A stretch of 24,275 nucleotides of DNA from UBA10427 sp003500135 (GCA_963966275.1 CAWZYQ010000048.1:1-24275); one strand, 5' to 3'; positions 1-8,169 are shown, numbered from the stretch's first letter. Made by a program: numbers and translations. The notes: generated by a model from the letters alone, not told the origin.

Positions 1-434
1 TAATTATTAGAAATAATCAGAATATTATTCTGGCGGGCTATATTATAGCGCAGTAATGGGCGCTGTGCAGGCCCGCCCTGTACATTACCATTCCAATCAA
101 AGGTGGATCCACAGCATTTATCCACTAAAAATAATTCTGAATCGTCCACTTCAACAGTTTCACATGGTTCCGTAGGGTCAAATGTACAGGCCCTTTCAAA
201 TGCATAGTAAGTGGACGAACCATCCGGGGTATAAATGATCACGCCTTTGTAACCCGCTTCGTTTTGAGGTAGTAAAGCATATCCGTTGGGCTGCCGCAAT
301 CGCTGGAAGTCGATATCATTTAAATTGACCTGTGTCTGAAAAGGTATATTAGGAATATTGGTGATGTTTTCGGCAGGATCACACCCTGATAATACTCCTG
401 TTAGAACTGCTAGGATGAATAGTATACGAATCAC
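1..434 (-). CDS. Small lipoprotein with a Rieske-like fold lacking cluster histidines (3' end at window edge)
   Basis: The frame opens with GTG at 434, sharing the bases GTGA with the pheS stop, so the two are probably translationally coupled. 144 codons are readable and the next codon begins TA at the window edge, so the stop is probably the next base. Residues 1-18 form a lipoprotein signal ending in the lipobox LSGC, with Cys18 as the lipidation site. The rest resembles a Rieske [2Fe-2S] domain: a first half-motif around Cys83 (ACTF) and a second at 107-127 (CCGSTFD, then GGPAQRPL), which matches the CPCHGSxFD...GPAxxPL pattern of Rieske proteins. The histidine of each half-motif (CxH and CxxH) is absent. 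Extra cysteines occur at 91, 107 and 108. An Rieske-type iron-sulfur cluster therefore seems unlikely; a disulfide-stabilised fold is my inference. The function is unknown. Confidence 0.7.
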   Translation of the reverse strand, partial: MIRILFILAVLTGVLSGCDPAENITNIPNIPFQTQVNLNDIDFQRLRQPNGYALLPQNEAGYKGVIIYTPDGSSTYYAFERACTFDPTEPCETVEVDDSELFLVDKCCGSTFDWNGNVQGGPAQRPLLRYNIARQNNILIISNN

Positions 435-1468
435 ACATTTACTGATTTGAATTGCCGCAAGAACCTGATGTCATTCTCTGTAAATAGACGGATATCATTG
501 ATCCTGTATTTTAGCATGGCAATTCTTTCGATACCCATTCCGAAAGCAAATCCTGTATATTCTTCCGGATCAATACCACAATTGCTCAAAACATTGGGAT
601 CAACCATACCACATCCTCCAATTTCTACCCAGCCGGTATGCTTACATATTTTACAGCCCTTCTGATCACAAATAAAGCAGGAAATATCAAGTTCAGCGCT
701 AGGCTCCGTAAAGGGAAAAAATGATGGCCGCAACCTTATTTTTGTGTTTTTACCAAAATATTCTTTGGAAAAATAAAGCATGGTCTGTTTCAGGTCGGCA
801 AAGCTTACATTTTTATCAATATACAAGCCCTCAACCTGGTTAAACATACAGTGAGCCCTGGCAGAAATGGCCTCATTTCTGAAAACGCGGCCGGGACACA
901 ATGTTCGAATAGGTGGTTTTTCATTTTCCATTACCCTCACCTGAATAGATGATGTATGGGTTCGAAGTGCAATGTCAGGGTTTTTCTCAATAAAAAAAGT
1001 ATCCTGCATTTCCCTCGCCGGGTGGTTTTCCGGAAAATTTAACGCGGTAAAATTATGCCAGTCGTCCTCTATTTCCGGGCCATCTGATAGATTAAACCCA
1101 ATCCGCTCAAATATTTCAATAATGCGTTTGCGCGTGGATGTCAAAGGATGTATGCTGCCCAATGATTCTGGTATAGGCGGCAAGGTAAGATCCTTGACAT
1201 CGAGGTCTTCAGCATCAGACTTTTGTTGATTCAAAGCATCGATCAGGGATTTGAACTTGTCCTGAGCCAGATTTTTGACCTCATTGATCGTTTGGCCGTA
1301 AGCTTTTCTGTCCTCAGGGGCAATATTTTTCATATTAGCGAATAACTCACCAAATACGCTTTTACGGCTGATAAACCGCATGCGATATTGCTCCAGTTCT
1401 TCTTCGGTCTGAGCCTGATAATTTTTAATTTCTTCTTTTAAAGCTTCTATCTGATCTGTTGCACTCAT
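431..1468 (-). CDS. pheS: Phenylalanyl-tRNA synthetase alpha subunit
   Basis: 345 aa, normal length for the alpha chain of the cytoplasmic (alpha-beta)2 enzyme that charges tRNA-Phe. The N-terminal 90 residues are the helical coiled-coil region that contacts tRNA. The class II catalytic domain follows. Motif 2 is visible as GRVFRNEAISARAHCMFNQ near residues 193-211 and motif 3 as GFAFGMGIERIAML near 307-320. A cysteine cluster (CFICDQKGCKICKHTGW, about 265-281) is the usual Cys-rich insertion of bacterial PheS. ATG at 1468 lies only 4 bases after the cysN stop, so pheS appears to be transcribed as the distal part of the sulfate-activation operon. pheT is not in the window. The 3' end overlaps the following lipoprotein gene by 4 bases. 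Confidence 0.97.
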   Translation of the reverse strand: MSATDQIEALKEEIKNYQAQTEEELEQYRMRFISRKSVFGELFANMKNIAPEDRKAYGQTINEVKNLAQDKFKSLIDALNQQKSDAEDLDVKDLTLPPIPESLGSIHPLTSTRKRIIEIFERIGFNLSDGPEIEDDWHNFTALNFPENHPAREMQDTFFIEKNPDIALRTHTSSIQVRVMENEKPPIRTLCPGRVFRNEAISARAHCMFNQVEGLYIDKNVSFADLKQTMLYFSKEYFGKNTKIRLRPSFFPFTEPSAELDISCFICDQKGCKICKHTGWVEIGGCGMVDPNVLSNCGIDPEEYTGFAFGMGIERIAMLKYRINDIRLFTENDIRFLRQFKSVNV

Positions 1469-1472
1469 ATTT

Positions 1473-2753
1473 TTAAATAATCATTCCGGCGCCTACTGTT
1501 TCATTCGTATGCTCATCAACAAGAATCATGCTACCAGTCGACCTGTTCTGCTTATAGGCATCATGGAATAAGGGTTCGGTAGTCCTAATGGTAATTCTTC
1601 CAATATCGTTTAGGCCTACTACGAGGTCATCCTCTATTTTATGTAAATTGTTGATATCTACTTTATATTTCACTTCACGTACTACACATCTGGCTGATTT
1701 AGTAGTATGTTTTATGGCATATTTACCCCTCAATTGTAGCTTTTTCTCATTCAACCAGCAAACCATGATGTCAATATCCTGACCGATTCGTGGTTGATTA
1801 TTTGGCTTGGCAATCATGTCCCCTCTGCTGATATCGATATCATCTTCCAGGGTCATTACAACTGACATTGGAGGAAAAGCCTCTTCGAGTTTACCTTCTA
1901 AAGTCTCAACTGTTTTTACTTTGGAGGTAAATCCCGAAGGCAGGGCGATCACTTCATCGCCTGGTTTGAAAATTCCACCCTCAATTCTTCCTGCATAACC
2001 TCTGAAATCATGGAATTTATCTGATTGTGGTCTGATAACCCGCTGAACAGGGAAACGGGCATCGACAAAATTATGATCGCTCGCAATGTGTACTGATTCA
2101 AGGGTATAAAGTAGTGTGGATCCTTTATACCAAGCCATATTAGCCGATTGGTCTACTACATTATCACCTTTCAAGGCGCTGATAGGAATATAATGAATGT
2201 CCTGAATATCCAGCTTGCTGCTAAAGTCGTCAAACTTGTTTTTGATCCGGTTAAAAGTCTCCTCGTCGTAGTCAACCAGATCCATTTTGTTGACACAAAG
2301 TACAAGGTGTTTGATCTGAAGTAGGGAAGCGATGAAAGCATGCCTACAGGTTTGCTCTACTACTCCGTTTCTGGCATCTACCAAAACGATTGCAAGGTTC
2401 GCAGTCGAGGCACCTGTCACCATATTTCTTGTGTACTGAATATGACCAGGAGTATCAGCGATAATAAACTTGCGTTTTGGTGTGGCAAAATAACGATAGG
2501 CCACATCAATAGTTATGCCCTGCTCTCGCTCTGCCTTTAGTCCGTCAGTTACGAGGGCCAGGTTCATCTGGTGGCCCCCCATTTTTTTGGAAGCTTCTTC
2601 TACGTGTTCCAACTGGTCTTCAAAAATCGACTTGGAGTCGAAAAGCAACCTTCCTATTAAAGTACTCTTTCCATCGTCAACAGAGCCTGCCGTTGTAAAA
2701 CGAAGCAAGTCCATATTGAGGTATTTATCACTTGAAAAGTCTAATTGAGACAT
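1473..2753 (-). CDS. cysN: Sulfate adenylyltransferase subunit 1 (GTPase)
   Basis: 426 aa. CysN is the regulatory GTPase of heterodimeric ATP sulfurylase; GTP hydrolysis drives formation of adenylylsulfate (APS) from sulfate and ATP by CysD. The elongation-factor-like G domain is clear: P-loop GSVDDGKST near residues 23-31, DTPGHIQYTRNMVTGAS near 100-116 (G3 DxPGH), and NKMD near 154-157 (G4). Two beta-barrel domains of the EF-Tu type fill the C-terminal half. There is no APS-kinase extension, consistent with a separate cysC in the same operon. ATG at 2753 lies 27 bases after cysD. The length is normal and nothing looks broken. Confidence 0.96.
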   Translation of the reverse strand: MSQLDFSSDKYLNMDLLRFTTAGSVDDGKSTLIGRLLFDSKSIFEDQLEHVEEASKKMGGHQMNLALVTDGLKAEREQGITIDVAYRYFATPKRKFIIADTPGHIQYTRNMVTGASTANLAIVLVDARNGVVEQTCRHAFIASLLQIKHLVLCVNKMDLVDYDEETFNRIKNKFDDFSSKLDIQDIHYIPISALKGDNVVDQSANMAWYKGSTLLYTLESVHIASDHNFVDARFPVQRVIRPQSDKFHDFRGYAGRIEGGIFKPGDEVIALPSGFTSKVKTVETLEGKLEEAFPPMSVVMTLEDDIDISRGDMIAKPNNQPRIGQDIDIMVCWLNEKKLQLRGKYAIKHTTKSARCVVREVKYKVDINNLHKIEDDLVVGLNDIGRITIRTTEPLFHDAYKQNRSTGSMILVDEHTNETVGAGMII

Positions 2754-2780
2754 GTATAATGCAGTTTCTTAGGTTCTGAA

Positions 2781-3683
2781 TTAAAAGTATCCTTGTTTCT
2801 TACGGTCTTCCATGGCTGAGTCGCTTCGCTTATCATCAGCACGTCCACCACGTTCGGTTACCCGCGCTGCTGCCACTTCCTGAATGATATCTTCTAAAGT
2901 GCTTGCTATTGACTCCACGGCCCCGGTACAGGTCATATCCCCAACGGTTCTAAACCGTACAACGCGATCCTCTGACTTTTCACCATGCACTGGTTTTAAG
3001 AATGACGACTCCGCCAGGAGCATCCCATGGCGCTCGAATATTTTTCGGGTATGCGAAAAATAAATGGAAGGGATATCCAAGTTTTCCGCTGCAATATATT
3101 GCCAAACGTCCATCTCCGTCCAATTACTCAATGGGAATACCCTGAAATGTTCACCAAAGTTCTTCCTCCCATTAAATAAATTCCATAATTCCGGCCTCTG
3201 ATTTTTCGGGTCCCACTGACCGAATTCGTCTCTATGCGAAAAGAATCTCTCTTTTGCCCTTGCTTTTTCTTCATCTCGCCGTGCTCCTCCAAAGGCCGCA
3301 TCGAACTGCAACTCTTCAATGGCATCGAGCAAAGTAGTGGTCTGTAGTGAGTTTCTACTGGCATTTATTCCCTTTTCCTCCACTACGCGACCTTTATCGA
3401 TGGAGTCCTGAACCAGTTTTACAATTAGTTCAGCTCCCACATCGCTTACGAGCTTATCGCGAAACTCAATTGTTTCTGCAAAATTGTGGCCTGTATCAAT
3501 ATGCATGAGAGGAAATGGGATTCTGGCCGGCCAAAATGCTTTTTGAGCCAGCCTAACCATTACGATACTGTCTTTTCCCCCGGAAAACAGTAAAACTGGC
3601 TTGTCAAATTGCGAAGCCACTTCCCGCATGATGAAGATGGCTTCGCTTTCCAATTGTTTTAAGTGAGAAAGATTATAATGCAT
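2781..3683 (-). CDS. cysD: Sulfate adenylyltransferase subunit 2
   Basis: 300 aa, full length. CysD is the catalytic subunit of ATP sulfurylase and partners with CysN. It belongs to the PP-loop (N-type) ATP pyrophosphatase family, shown by the loop LFSGGKDSIVM near residues 32-42. Other family stretches are HIDTGHNF near 61-68, FGGARRDEEKARAKERFFS near 131-149, and the typical C-terminal tail beginning RGGRADDKRSDSAMEDRKKQGYF (first residues cited only for recognition; about 278-300). The ATG at 3683 gives the usual N-terminus (MHYNLSHLKQLE). It lies 14 bases after the cysC stop and 27 bases before cysN, which makes an ordinary operon arrangement. Confidence 0.97.
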   Translation of the reverse strand: MHYNLSHLKQLESEAIFIMREVASQFDKPVLLFSGGKDSIVMVRLAQKAFWPARIPFPLMHIDTGHNFAETIEFRDKLVSDVGAELIVKLVQDSIDKGRVVEEKGINASRNSLQTTTLLDAIEELQFDAAFGGARRDEEKARAKERFFSHRDEFGQWDPKNQRPELWNLFNGRKNFGEHFRVFPLSNWTEMDVWQYIAAENLDIPSIYFSHTRKIFERHGMLLAESSFLKPVHGEKSEDRVVRFRTVGDMTCTGAVESIASTLEDIIQEVAAARVTERGGRADDKRSDSAMEDRKKQGYF

Positions 3684-3697
3684 ATTTCAAGGTTTTC

Positions 3698-4288
3698 TCA
3701 GATTTCTATTTTTTCCAATACCGCATCCACCAAGCTGGCATGGCAGTGTTCAATGTCTTTCAGGTCCGTTCTAATTTCAAGATCAGGATTTTCAGGCGCT
3801 TCGAAAGGTGAGCTAATGCCTGTAAAATCTTTTATTTCTCCTCTGCGGGCTTTGGCATATAACCCTTTGACATCCCGCTTTTCACACTCTTCTATGGGGC
3901 AATTGATAAATACTTCAAAGTACTTCCCCCCAATGATTTCCCTCGTCATATCCCTTATTCCCTTCGTTGGGCTTATTAACGAGCAAATAGTCACTATGCC
4001 ACATTGAGCAAAAAGTTTAGATACTTCCGCAGCCCTTCTTATATTTTCTACGCGATCCTCCACTGAAAAGCCGAGATTATTATTTATCCCGGTGCGAAGA
4101 TTGTCGCCATCCAACAATTGGGTCAGATAACCCTTTTCGTATAGGGTGTTTTCCAGGGCCCTCGCCAAAGTACTTTTACCTGAACCAGACAATCCCACCA
4201 TCCAAACCACGATAGATTTTTGTTTCAGCATCGTTTCTTTCTGATTGGTGGAGATCAGTGTATCAAATATGGGATAAATGTGGTCCAA
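3698..4288 (-). CDS. cysC: Adenylylsulfate kinase (APS kinase), TTG start
   Basis: 196 aa from a TTG at 4288. CysC phosphorylates APS at the 3' position to give PAPS. The P-loop GLSGSGKSTLA is near residues 33-43, followed by DGDNLRTGIN (about 60-69), the family's substrate-binding stretch, and ISPTKGIRD near 105-113. The first ATG (4231, codon 20) would give a shorter protein, but the stretch IYPIFDTLISTNQKETML upstream of it resembles the conserved N-terminal extension of Bacteroidota APS kinases, so I prefer the TTG. No in-frame ATG lies further upstream. It is the first gene of the cysC-cysD-cysN-pheS run and sits downstream of a TATTTTTG promoter box. No PAPS reductase gene follows. Confidence 0.92.
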   Translation of the reverse strand: MDHIYPIFDTLISTNQKETMLKQKSIVVWMVGLSGSGKSTLARALENTLYEKGYLTQLLDGDNLRTGINNNLGFSVEDRVENIRRAAEVSKLFAQCGIVTICSLISPTKGIRDMTREIIGGKYFEVFINCPIEECEKRDVKGLYAKARRGEIKDFTGISSPFEAPENPDLEIRTDLKDIEHCHASLVDAVLEKIEI

Positions 4289-4305
4289 TACATTTAAAAT
4301 TTGGG

Positions 4306-4313
4306 CAAAAATA
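4306..4313 (-). promoter_or_regulatory. Promoter -7 box for the cysC operon
   Basis: TATTTTTG on the minus strand is a perfect match to the Bacteroidota -7 consensus TAnnTTTG. It lies 17 bases before the TTG start of cysC, so the 5' leader would be only about 13-14 bases. I see no convincing TTG -33 element at the usual 17-23 base spacing. Confidence 0.55.
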
Positions 4314-4388
4314 GCATTTCAATTTCAAAAATATAATTCTATGAAAGAATAATGTTAATTTGCCGCAAATTAGACCAGAAGTAGAAAG

Positions 4389-5156
4389 ATGCAGGTAGAT
4401 ATAAGAAAACTTATTCAAATTTCCCGAAGGGCTGGGGTAGAGATTTTAAAAATATACAATGACCAGAAAAAGTTCAATGTTGTTGACTTTAAAGCCGATG
4501 ATTCTCCCCTTACTTTGGCAGACCAGGCATCACATATTGTAATTGACCGCGAGCTTAAATCACTGTACCCCGATATTCCGGCGCTTTCTGAAGAGGGAAA
4601 AAACATTAATTATGAAGAACGAAAGAATTGGGATCTCTTTTGGCTGGTAGACCCGCTTGATGGAACCAAAGAGTTCATAAAGCGAAACGGTGAATTTACC
4701 GTAAATATTGCATTGATTAAAAATGGGTTTCCCATCATGGGGGTTATTTATGCGCCGGCGCTGGAAACAACATATTATGGCGTCTCACTTACTAAAGAAG
4801 CTTACAAGCAAGTAGCCAAAGCCCCTGAACAACGTATTCAGGTAAACAATAAATCAGATGATCGAATTGCCGTGAGAAGCCGAAGTCATGCCTCCGAAAA
4901 GGAAGAGGCCCTTCTCCAGCAATACAATGTCACTGACAACATTTCTAAAGGCAGTTCATTGAAGTTTTGCATGGTGGCTGAAGGCAAAGCAGATATTTAC
5001 TATCGTCATGGGCCCACAATGGAATGGGACACAGCTGCCGGTCAGGCAATTTTGGAAGCAGCGGGCGGAAAAGTGCTCAGAAAAGAAGAAAATGAGCGAT
5101 TTTATTACAACAAAGAAAACCTTTTGAACCCCTCATTTATCTGTCTGGGCTTCTAA
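4389..5156 (+). CDS. cysQ: 3'(2'),5'-bisphosphate nucleotidase (PAP phosphatase)
   Basis: 255 aa inositol-monophosphatase-fold enzyme. It hydrolyses PAP, the by-product of PAPS use, to AMP, and so relieves inhibition of sulfate-activation enzymes. Visible metal-site motifs are DDSPLTLAD (37-45), the SEE glutamates (67-69), WLVDPLDGTKEF (85-96, the DPxDGT metal motif) and WDTAAG (213-218). Length is typical of CysQ. The gene is divergent from cysC with 100 bases between the starts, consistent with a shared pathway. A one-mismatch -7 box (TTAATTTG, 4355-4362) lies upstream. Nothing suggests damage. Confidence 0.95.
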   Translation: MQVDIRKLIQISRRAGVEILKIYNDQKKFNVVDFKADDSPLTLADQASHIVIDRELKSLYPDIPALSEEGKNINYEERKNWDLFWLVDPLDGTKEFIKRNGEFTVNIALIKNGFPIMGVIYAPALETTYYGVSLTKEAYKQVAKAPEQRIQVNNKSDDRIAVRSRSHASEKEEALLQQYNVTDNISKGSSLKFCMVAEGKADIYYRHGPTMEWDTAAGQAILEAAGGKVLRKEENERFYYNKENLLNPSFICLGF

Positions 5157-5233
5157 CCATTTTCATCATTCGCCTAAACCCCTTATATTTAGCGCCTTAA
5201 TGTTGCTTTTTTATTGGCAAAATTTTTTTAACT

Positions 5234-6721
5234 ATGAAATTTGGATTTTTTCTCTTCGCACTTCTTCTAAGCGCAGTAAGTGTAAATGGTCAAAATGCTT
5301 TCGCTGAAACGGAACTGGAATACAAAAAACCGTTTTTTAAACAAGACATGCCCTATGTGATCAGTTTGGGTGAAGATAACGAAAGCATAGCTTTACTGCA
5401 GGACAAAAAATCGGCCCATCTGGTGCGCTACGACAAGTACATGTTTGAAAAGTGGCGTATGACGATCGCCTTTGATAAAAGAGAGGCCCCACAACAATTA
5501 CTCCTAAAGGGCGATACGGCCATGGCGCTTACCTATCACCTGAACGATAAGAGCAAAACAGTCACCCTTGGCATGGATATGTTCCGCATTAGCGATGGCA
5601 AGGAAATCTATTCAGAAGACCGGCTTCTGGTTGGAGGCTTCAAAAAGAACGATAAATTGCCCGGCCTCAGGTTTAGTGAAGACAAAAATCATTTCATTTT
5701 CTACAACTACATCGCCAACAATGATCCTGAAAAGGTGGCAATGGCATTGTACAAGCTCAATGAGCCCGAACCCATCAAGGTTACCTATCTCGATGCCTTG
5801 TATTTTGACAAAAACCGTAGCGTTGAATTGTATCTGCGAAATAACATGGATTATGTGTTAGTTTCGGTAGATATGCCCAATTTTAAAGCCGATTATCTTT
5901 ATTACCACCACGGCAACGGCGAATATAATAAAGCAGAAGACGTCTTTTCCTTTAAACGACCCATCGAAAAAGCCCCGGATATAAAAATCAATCCAATTGA
6001 CAGCTCCGCTTTTTACATTTCGTATTCAGGTGTAATTGAGACAGAACTGGCAGGTTATCATGTGGCTGCATTTGAAGGTTCAAGAGGACATGTGATTTTC
6101 TCTGAATCGGTTAATGTGGAAAAAGAATTTATCCGGGAATTGTATACCGACTATGCCATAACAAGTGTGAAACCTAAAAAGAAAAGACTTAAAACGCCTG
6201 ATGCCCTTGAGTTCTCCAGGCTGGTTGAGTCCTATGTGAATAATGATAAAGAGCTTGTTTTGGTATTCGAAGAACTTGAAACACCGGTATACTTTCATAG
6301 AGGCTTTTTAGACCAGCCGATGGAACGAAAAAGCAAAAAACCTGATGAGCAACATTACATGGGTGGGGACATAATCGTATTTGCCCATGGGAAAAGTGGT
6401 CAGACACTCTGGCACAAGGTCATTCAGAAGTATCAAAAAGGGAAAAATAGTCCCCATGCACTTTCTTTTGTTCCCTACTTCGATGGAAAGACACTCAGCC
6501 TTCTTACCTGGGAAACCAGTAACAAAGGAAGCTTCTATATTTCAAGAATCAATACACTGACTGGTGAATTCGGTGACAAAACGAAACTCCTCGGATCAAA
6601 AATGTATGACTTTACCAAATCATATTCTGCCTGGCTGAATGAAGATAATATCTATGTAGGCACGGTTAAGGTAAATAATTCGGGTAAAAGAACTATTTAT
6701 TTGATTGAGCTCAATCACTAA
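5234..6721 (+). CDS. Secreted protein of unknown function
   Basis: 495 aa. Residues 1-19 are a typical Sec signal peptide (MKFGFFLFALLLSAVSVNG, with cleavage likely before or near QNAFA). The mature part is rich in aromatic and acidic residues and in short beta-prone segments, with no membrane helix after the signal and no C-terminal sorting domain that I can identify. I do not recognise the family. A repeating pattern of strand-like segments (for example ISDGKEIYSED and GKSGQTLWHKV) is compatible with a beta-propeller, but this is only an inference. The gene lies 77 bases after cysQ on the same strand and ends at a strong bidirectional terminator. It has no clear functional link to its neighbours. 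Confidence 0.85.
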   Translation: MKFGFFLFALLLSAVSVNGQNAFAETELEYKKPFFKQDMPYVISLGEDNESIALLQDKKSAHLVRYDKYMFEKWRMTIAFDKREAPQQLLLKGDTAMALTYHLNDKSKTVTLGMDMFRISDGKEIYSEDRLLVGGFKKNDKLPGLRFSEDKNHFIFYNYIANNDPEKVAMALYKLNEPEPIKVTYLDALYFDKNRSVELYLRNNMDYVLVSVDMPNFKADYLYYHHGNGEYNKAEDVFSFKRPIEKAPDIKINPIDSSAFYISYSGVIETELAGYHVAAFEGSRGHVIFSESVNVEKEFIRELYTDYAITSVKPKKKRLKTPDALEFSRLVESYVNNDKELVLVFEELETPVYFHRGFLDQPMERKSKKPDEQHYMGGDIIVFAHGKSGQTLWHKVIQKYQKGKNSPHALSFVPYFDGKTLSLLTWETSNKGSFYISRINTLTGEFGDKTKLLGSKMYDFTKSYSAWLNEDNIYVGTVKVNNSGKRTIYLIELNH

Positions 6722-6726
6722 AACAT

Positions 6727-6756
6727 AAAAAAGGCCTTTCAGTGAGGCCTTTTTTA
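6727..6756. terminator. Bidirectional intrinsic terminator
   Basis: An A-run and AAGGCC, a 9-base loop, then GGCCTT and a T-run form a stem-loop that has a U-tract on either strand. It sits between the convergent secreted-protein gene (plus) and arginine deiminase gene (minus), and could serve both. Confidence 0.85.
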
Positions 6757-6772
6757 TTTACATTTCTAACTA

Positions 6773-7981
6773 TTAATGATCATTCCTATCGACCGGCATG
6801 GTCATGCAGCGTGGGCCTCCCAGGCCCCGGCTGAGCTCAGAAGAAGGGATTTCCAAAACTTCCACCCCGATTTCACGAAGGGCCCGGTTGGTAAACTTAT
6901 TCCGGTTATATGAAATGACCCTTCTGGGACCAACAGCAAATACATTGGCGCCGTCGTACCATTGCTCTCGTGAGGCAATATCAGGATTTCCGGCGCCGGT
7001 CTCAATCACTTCCAAATAAGGGATTTCCTTTTTCAATATGGAAATGATCGACTCATTTACACGCTCTTCCTTTAATTGTAAATTGCCCTTATCGTCTTTT
7101 TCGTCAGCGTGCCATACCGATGTTCTCAATATAGAATCCATCGCATCAGGATAGGTGACAATCAGGTTTTCATCGATCATGGTGAACACCGTGTCGAGAT
7201 GCATAAAGTTCCTTTTTGGAGGTAAATCAACTTCGTACACACGCTGAACATTGCCTTCCTTCATTACCTGTCGGGCCACTTCTTCAATTGCTTTTCTATC
7301 AGTGCGCTCTGAATTACCTATGGCCAGGGCATGATCGGACAAGACGATCACATCTCCACCTTCAATCGAGTGTGCCTGCCCATTTTCCGGATATATGCGA
7401 TAATAAGCACCCTTGAACTTCGGATGGTTTTCAAATATAATTCTCACCAAATTTGATTCCCGCTGTCGACTGGGAAACTTCATTGAACTATTGATCACTC
7501 CGGTCTGGACTACCGCCGCTGGATCGCGCATAAAGTACTGGTTCGGGCTTGGCTGTATCAGATACTCATTTTCACCCTTATCGTCAAGCTCTTTACAATT
7601 GTATTTCCGCTTGAGTTCTTTTACCCGAAGTCCTGCTACCAATATGTTGGCGCATTCTGCCGTGGAATAGCGCACAATGATCTCCTCTGCCCGGTGATCC
7701 AGCTTATGATCGGTAAACTCATGCTTGAACAGGTCTACCAATATTTTTTCGTCCAACAGCACATCTACCAGCAAATCGTGCAAACGAAGCACTTCGGCAC
7801 CGGTTTGCCTGATGAGGGAAGTGAACACATCGTGCTCTTTTTGCATTACCTCAAGGTAAGGCACATCTTCAAATAAAAGTTCACTGGTATTGTATGGGGT
7901 GAGCCTTTCGATTTCGTGACCAGGCCTGTGGGTAATTACGGTATTGAGCGATCCAAACTCTGATTGCAACTTGAGTTTCAT
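6773..7981 (-). CDS. arcA: Arginine deiminase
   Basis: 402 aa from the ATG at 7981. The open frame continues upstream by 30 codons, but the family N-terminus fits MKLKLQSEFGSLNTVITHRP, so I use the internal ATG. The enzyme converts arginine to citrulline and ammonia in the cytoplasm. Catalytic residues of the guanidino-modifying (amidinotransferase-fold) family are visible: Asp153 in FMRDP, Glu207 in EGGD, His261 in HLD and nucleophile Cys392 in GGPRCMTMP. No arcB or arcC gene is nearby, so an ATP-yielding deiminase pathway is not shown by the context. The gene follows ribD and msrC on the same strand but is separated from them by about 190 bases holding hairpins. Confidence 0.93.
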   Translation of the reverse strand: MKLKLQSEFGSLNTVITHRPGHEIERLTPYNTSELLFEDVPYLEVMQKEHDVFTSLIRQTGAEVLRLHDLLVDVLLDEKILVDLFKHEFTDHKLDHRAEEIIVRYSTAECANILVAGLRVKELKRKYNCKELDDKGENEYLIQPSPNQYFMRDPAAVVQTGVINSSMKFPSRQRESNLVRIIFENHPKFKGAYYRIYPENGQAHSIEGGDVIVLSDHALAIGNSERTDRKAIEEVARQVMKEGNVQRVYEVDLPPKRNFMHLDTVFTMIDENLIVTYPDAMDSILRTSVWHADEKDDKGNLQLKEERVNESIISILKKEIPYLEVIETGAGNPDIASREQWYDGANVFAVGPRRVISYNRNKFTNRALREIGVEVLEIPSSELSRGLGGPRCMTMPVDRNDH

Positions 7982-8048
7982 AAATTTAAAATGTGTATTT
8001 AAGTGATTGAATTGATTAATAAAAAACTGAAGAGGAAGCTTCAACCAC

Positions 8049-8144
8049 TTAACTAAAGGCCAGAAACTCACTTTTCAGGTGTTTCCAGGCGCTGAAAGTG
8101 AGTAGTAGAATGATTTGGGCTTTTATATGATTTTTTTGTTTCAT
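8049..8144 (-). CDS. Possible 31-aa small ORF upstream of arginine deiminase
   Basis: An ATG at 8144 opens a 31-codon frame ending TAA at 8049. It has a basic start (MKQKNHIK) and a hydrophobic run (IILLLTF). It ends 67 bases before the arginine deiminase ATG. A strong inverted repeat (8067-8102) lies within it. A partial -7 box (TAGCTTTC on the minus strand) lies just upstream. It may be a small leader peptide or only a chance open frame; no homology is recognised. Confidence 0.2.
   Translation of the reverse strand: MKQKNHIKAQIILLLTFSAWKHLKSEFLAFS
8067..8102. repeat. Inverted repeat, 11-bp stem
   Basis: CTCACTTTTCAG (8067-8078) pairs with CTGAAAGTGAG (8092-8102) with one bulged base, around a 13-base loop. 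Neither side has a T-run, so it is not a classic terminator. It could be an RNA leader structure for arginine deiminase or a protein-binding site. Confidence 0.5.
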
Positions 8145-8150
8145 ACTGCT

Positions 8151-8167
8151 GAAAGCTAATGGCTTTC
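8151..8167 (-). terminator. Weak hairpin after msrC
   Basis: GAAAGC and GCTTTC form a 6-bp stem with a 5-base loop directly after the msrC stop codon. No good T-run follows on the minus strand, so termination would be weak or absent. Confidence 0.3.
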
Positions 8168-8169
8168 TG

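Noticed and set aside
7982..8071. 30-codon N-terminal extension of arginine deiminase
   Set aside because: The extension has no family match and the conserved N-terminus starts at the ATG at 7981.
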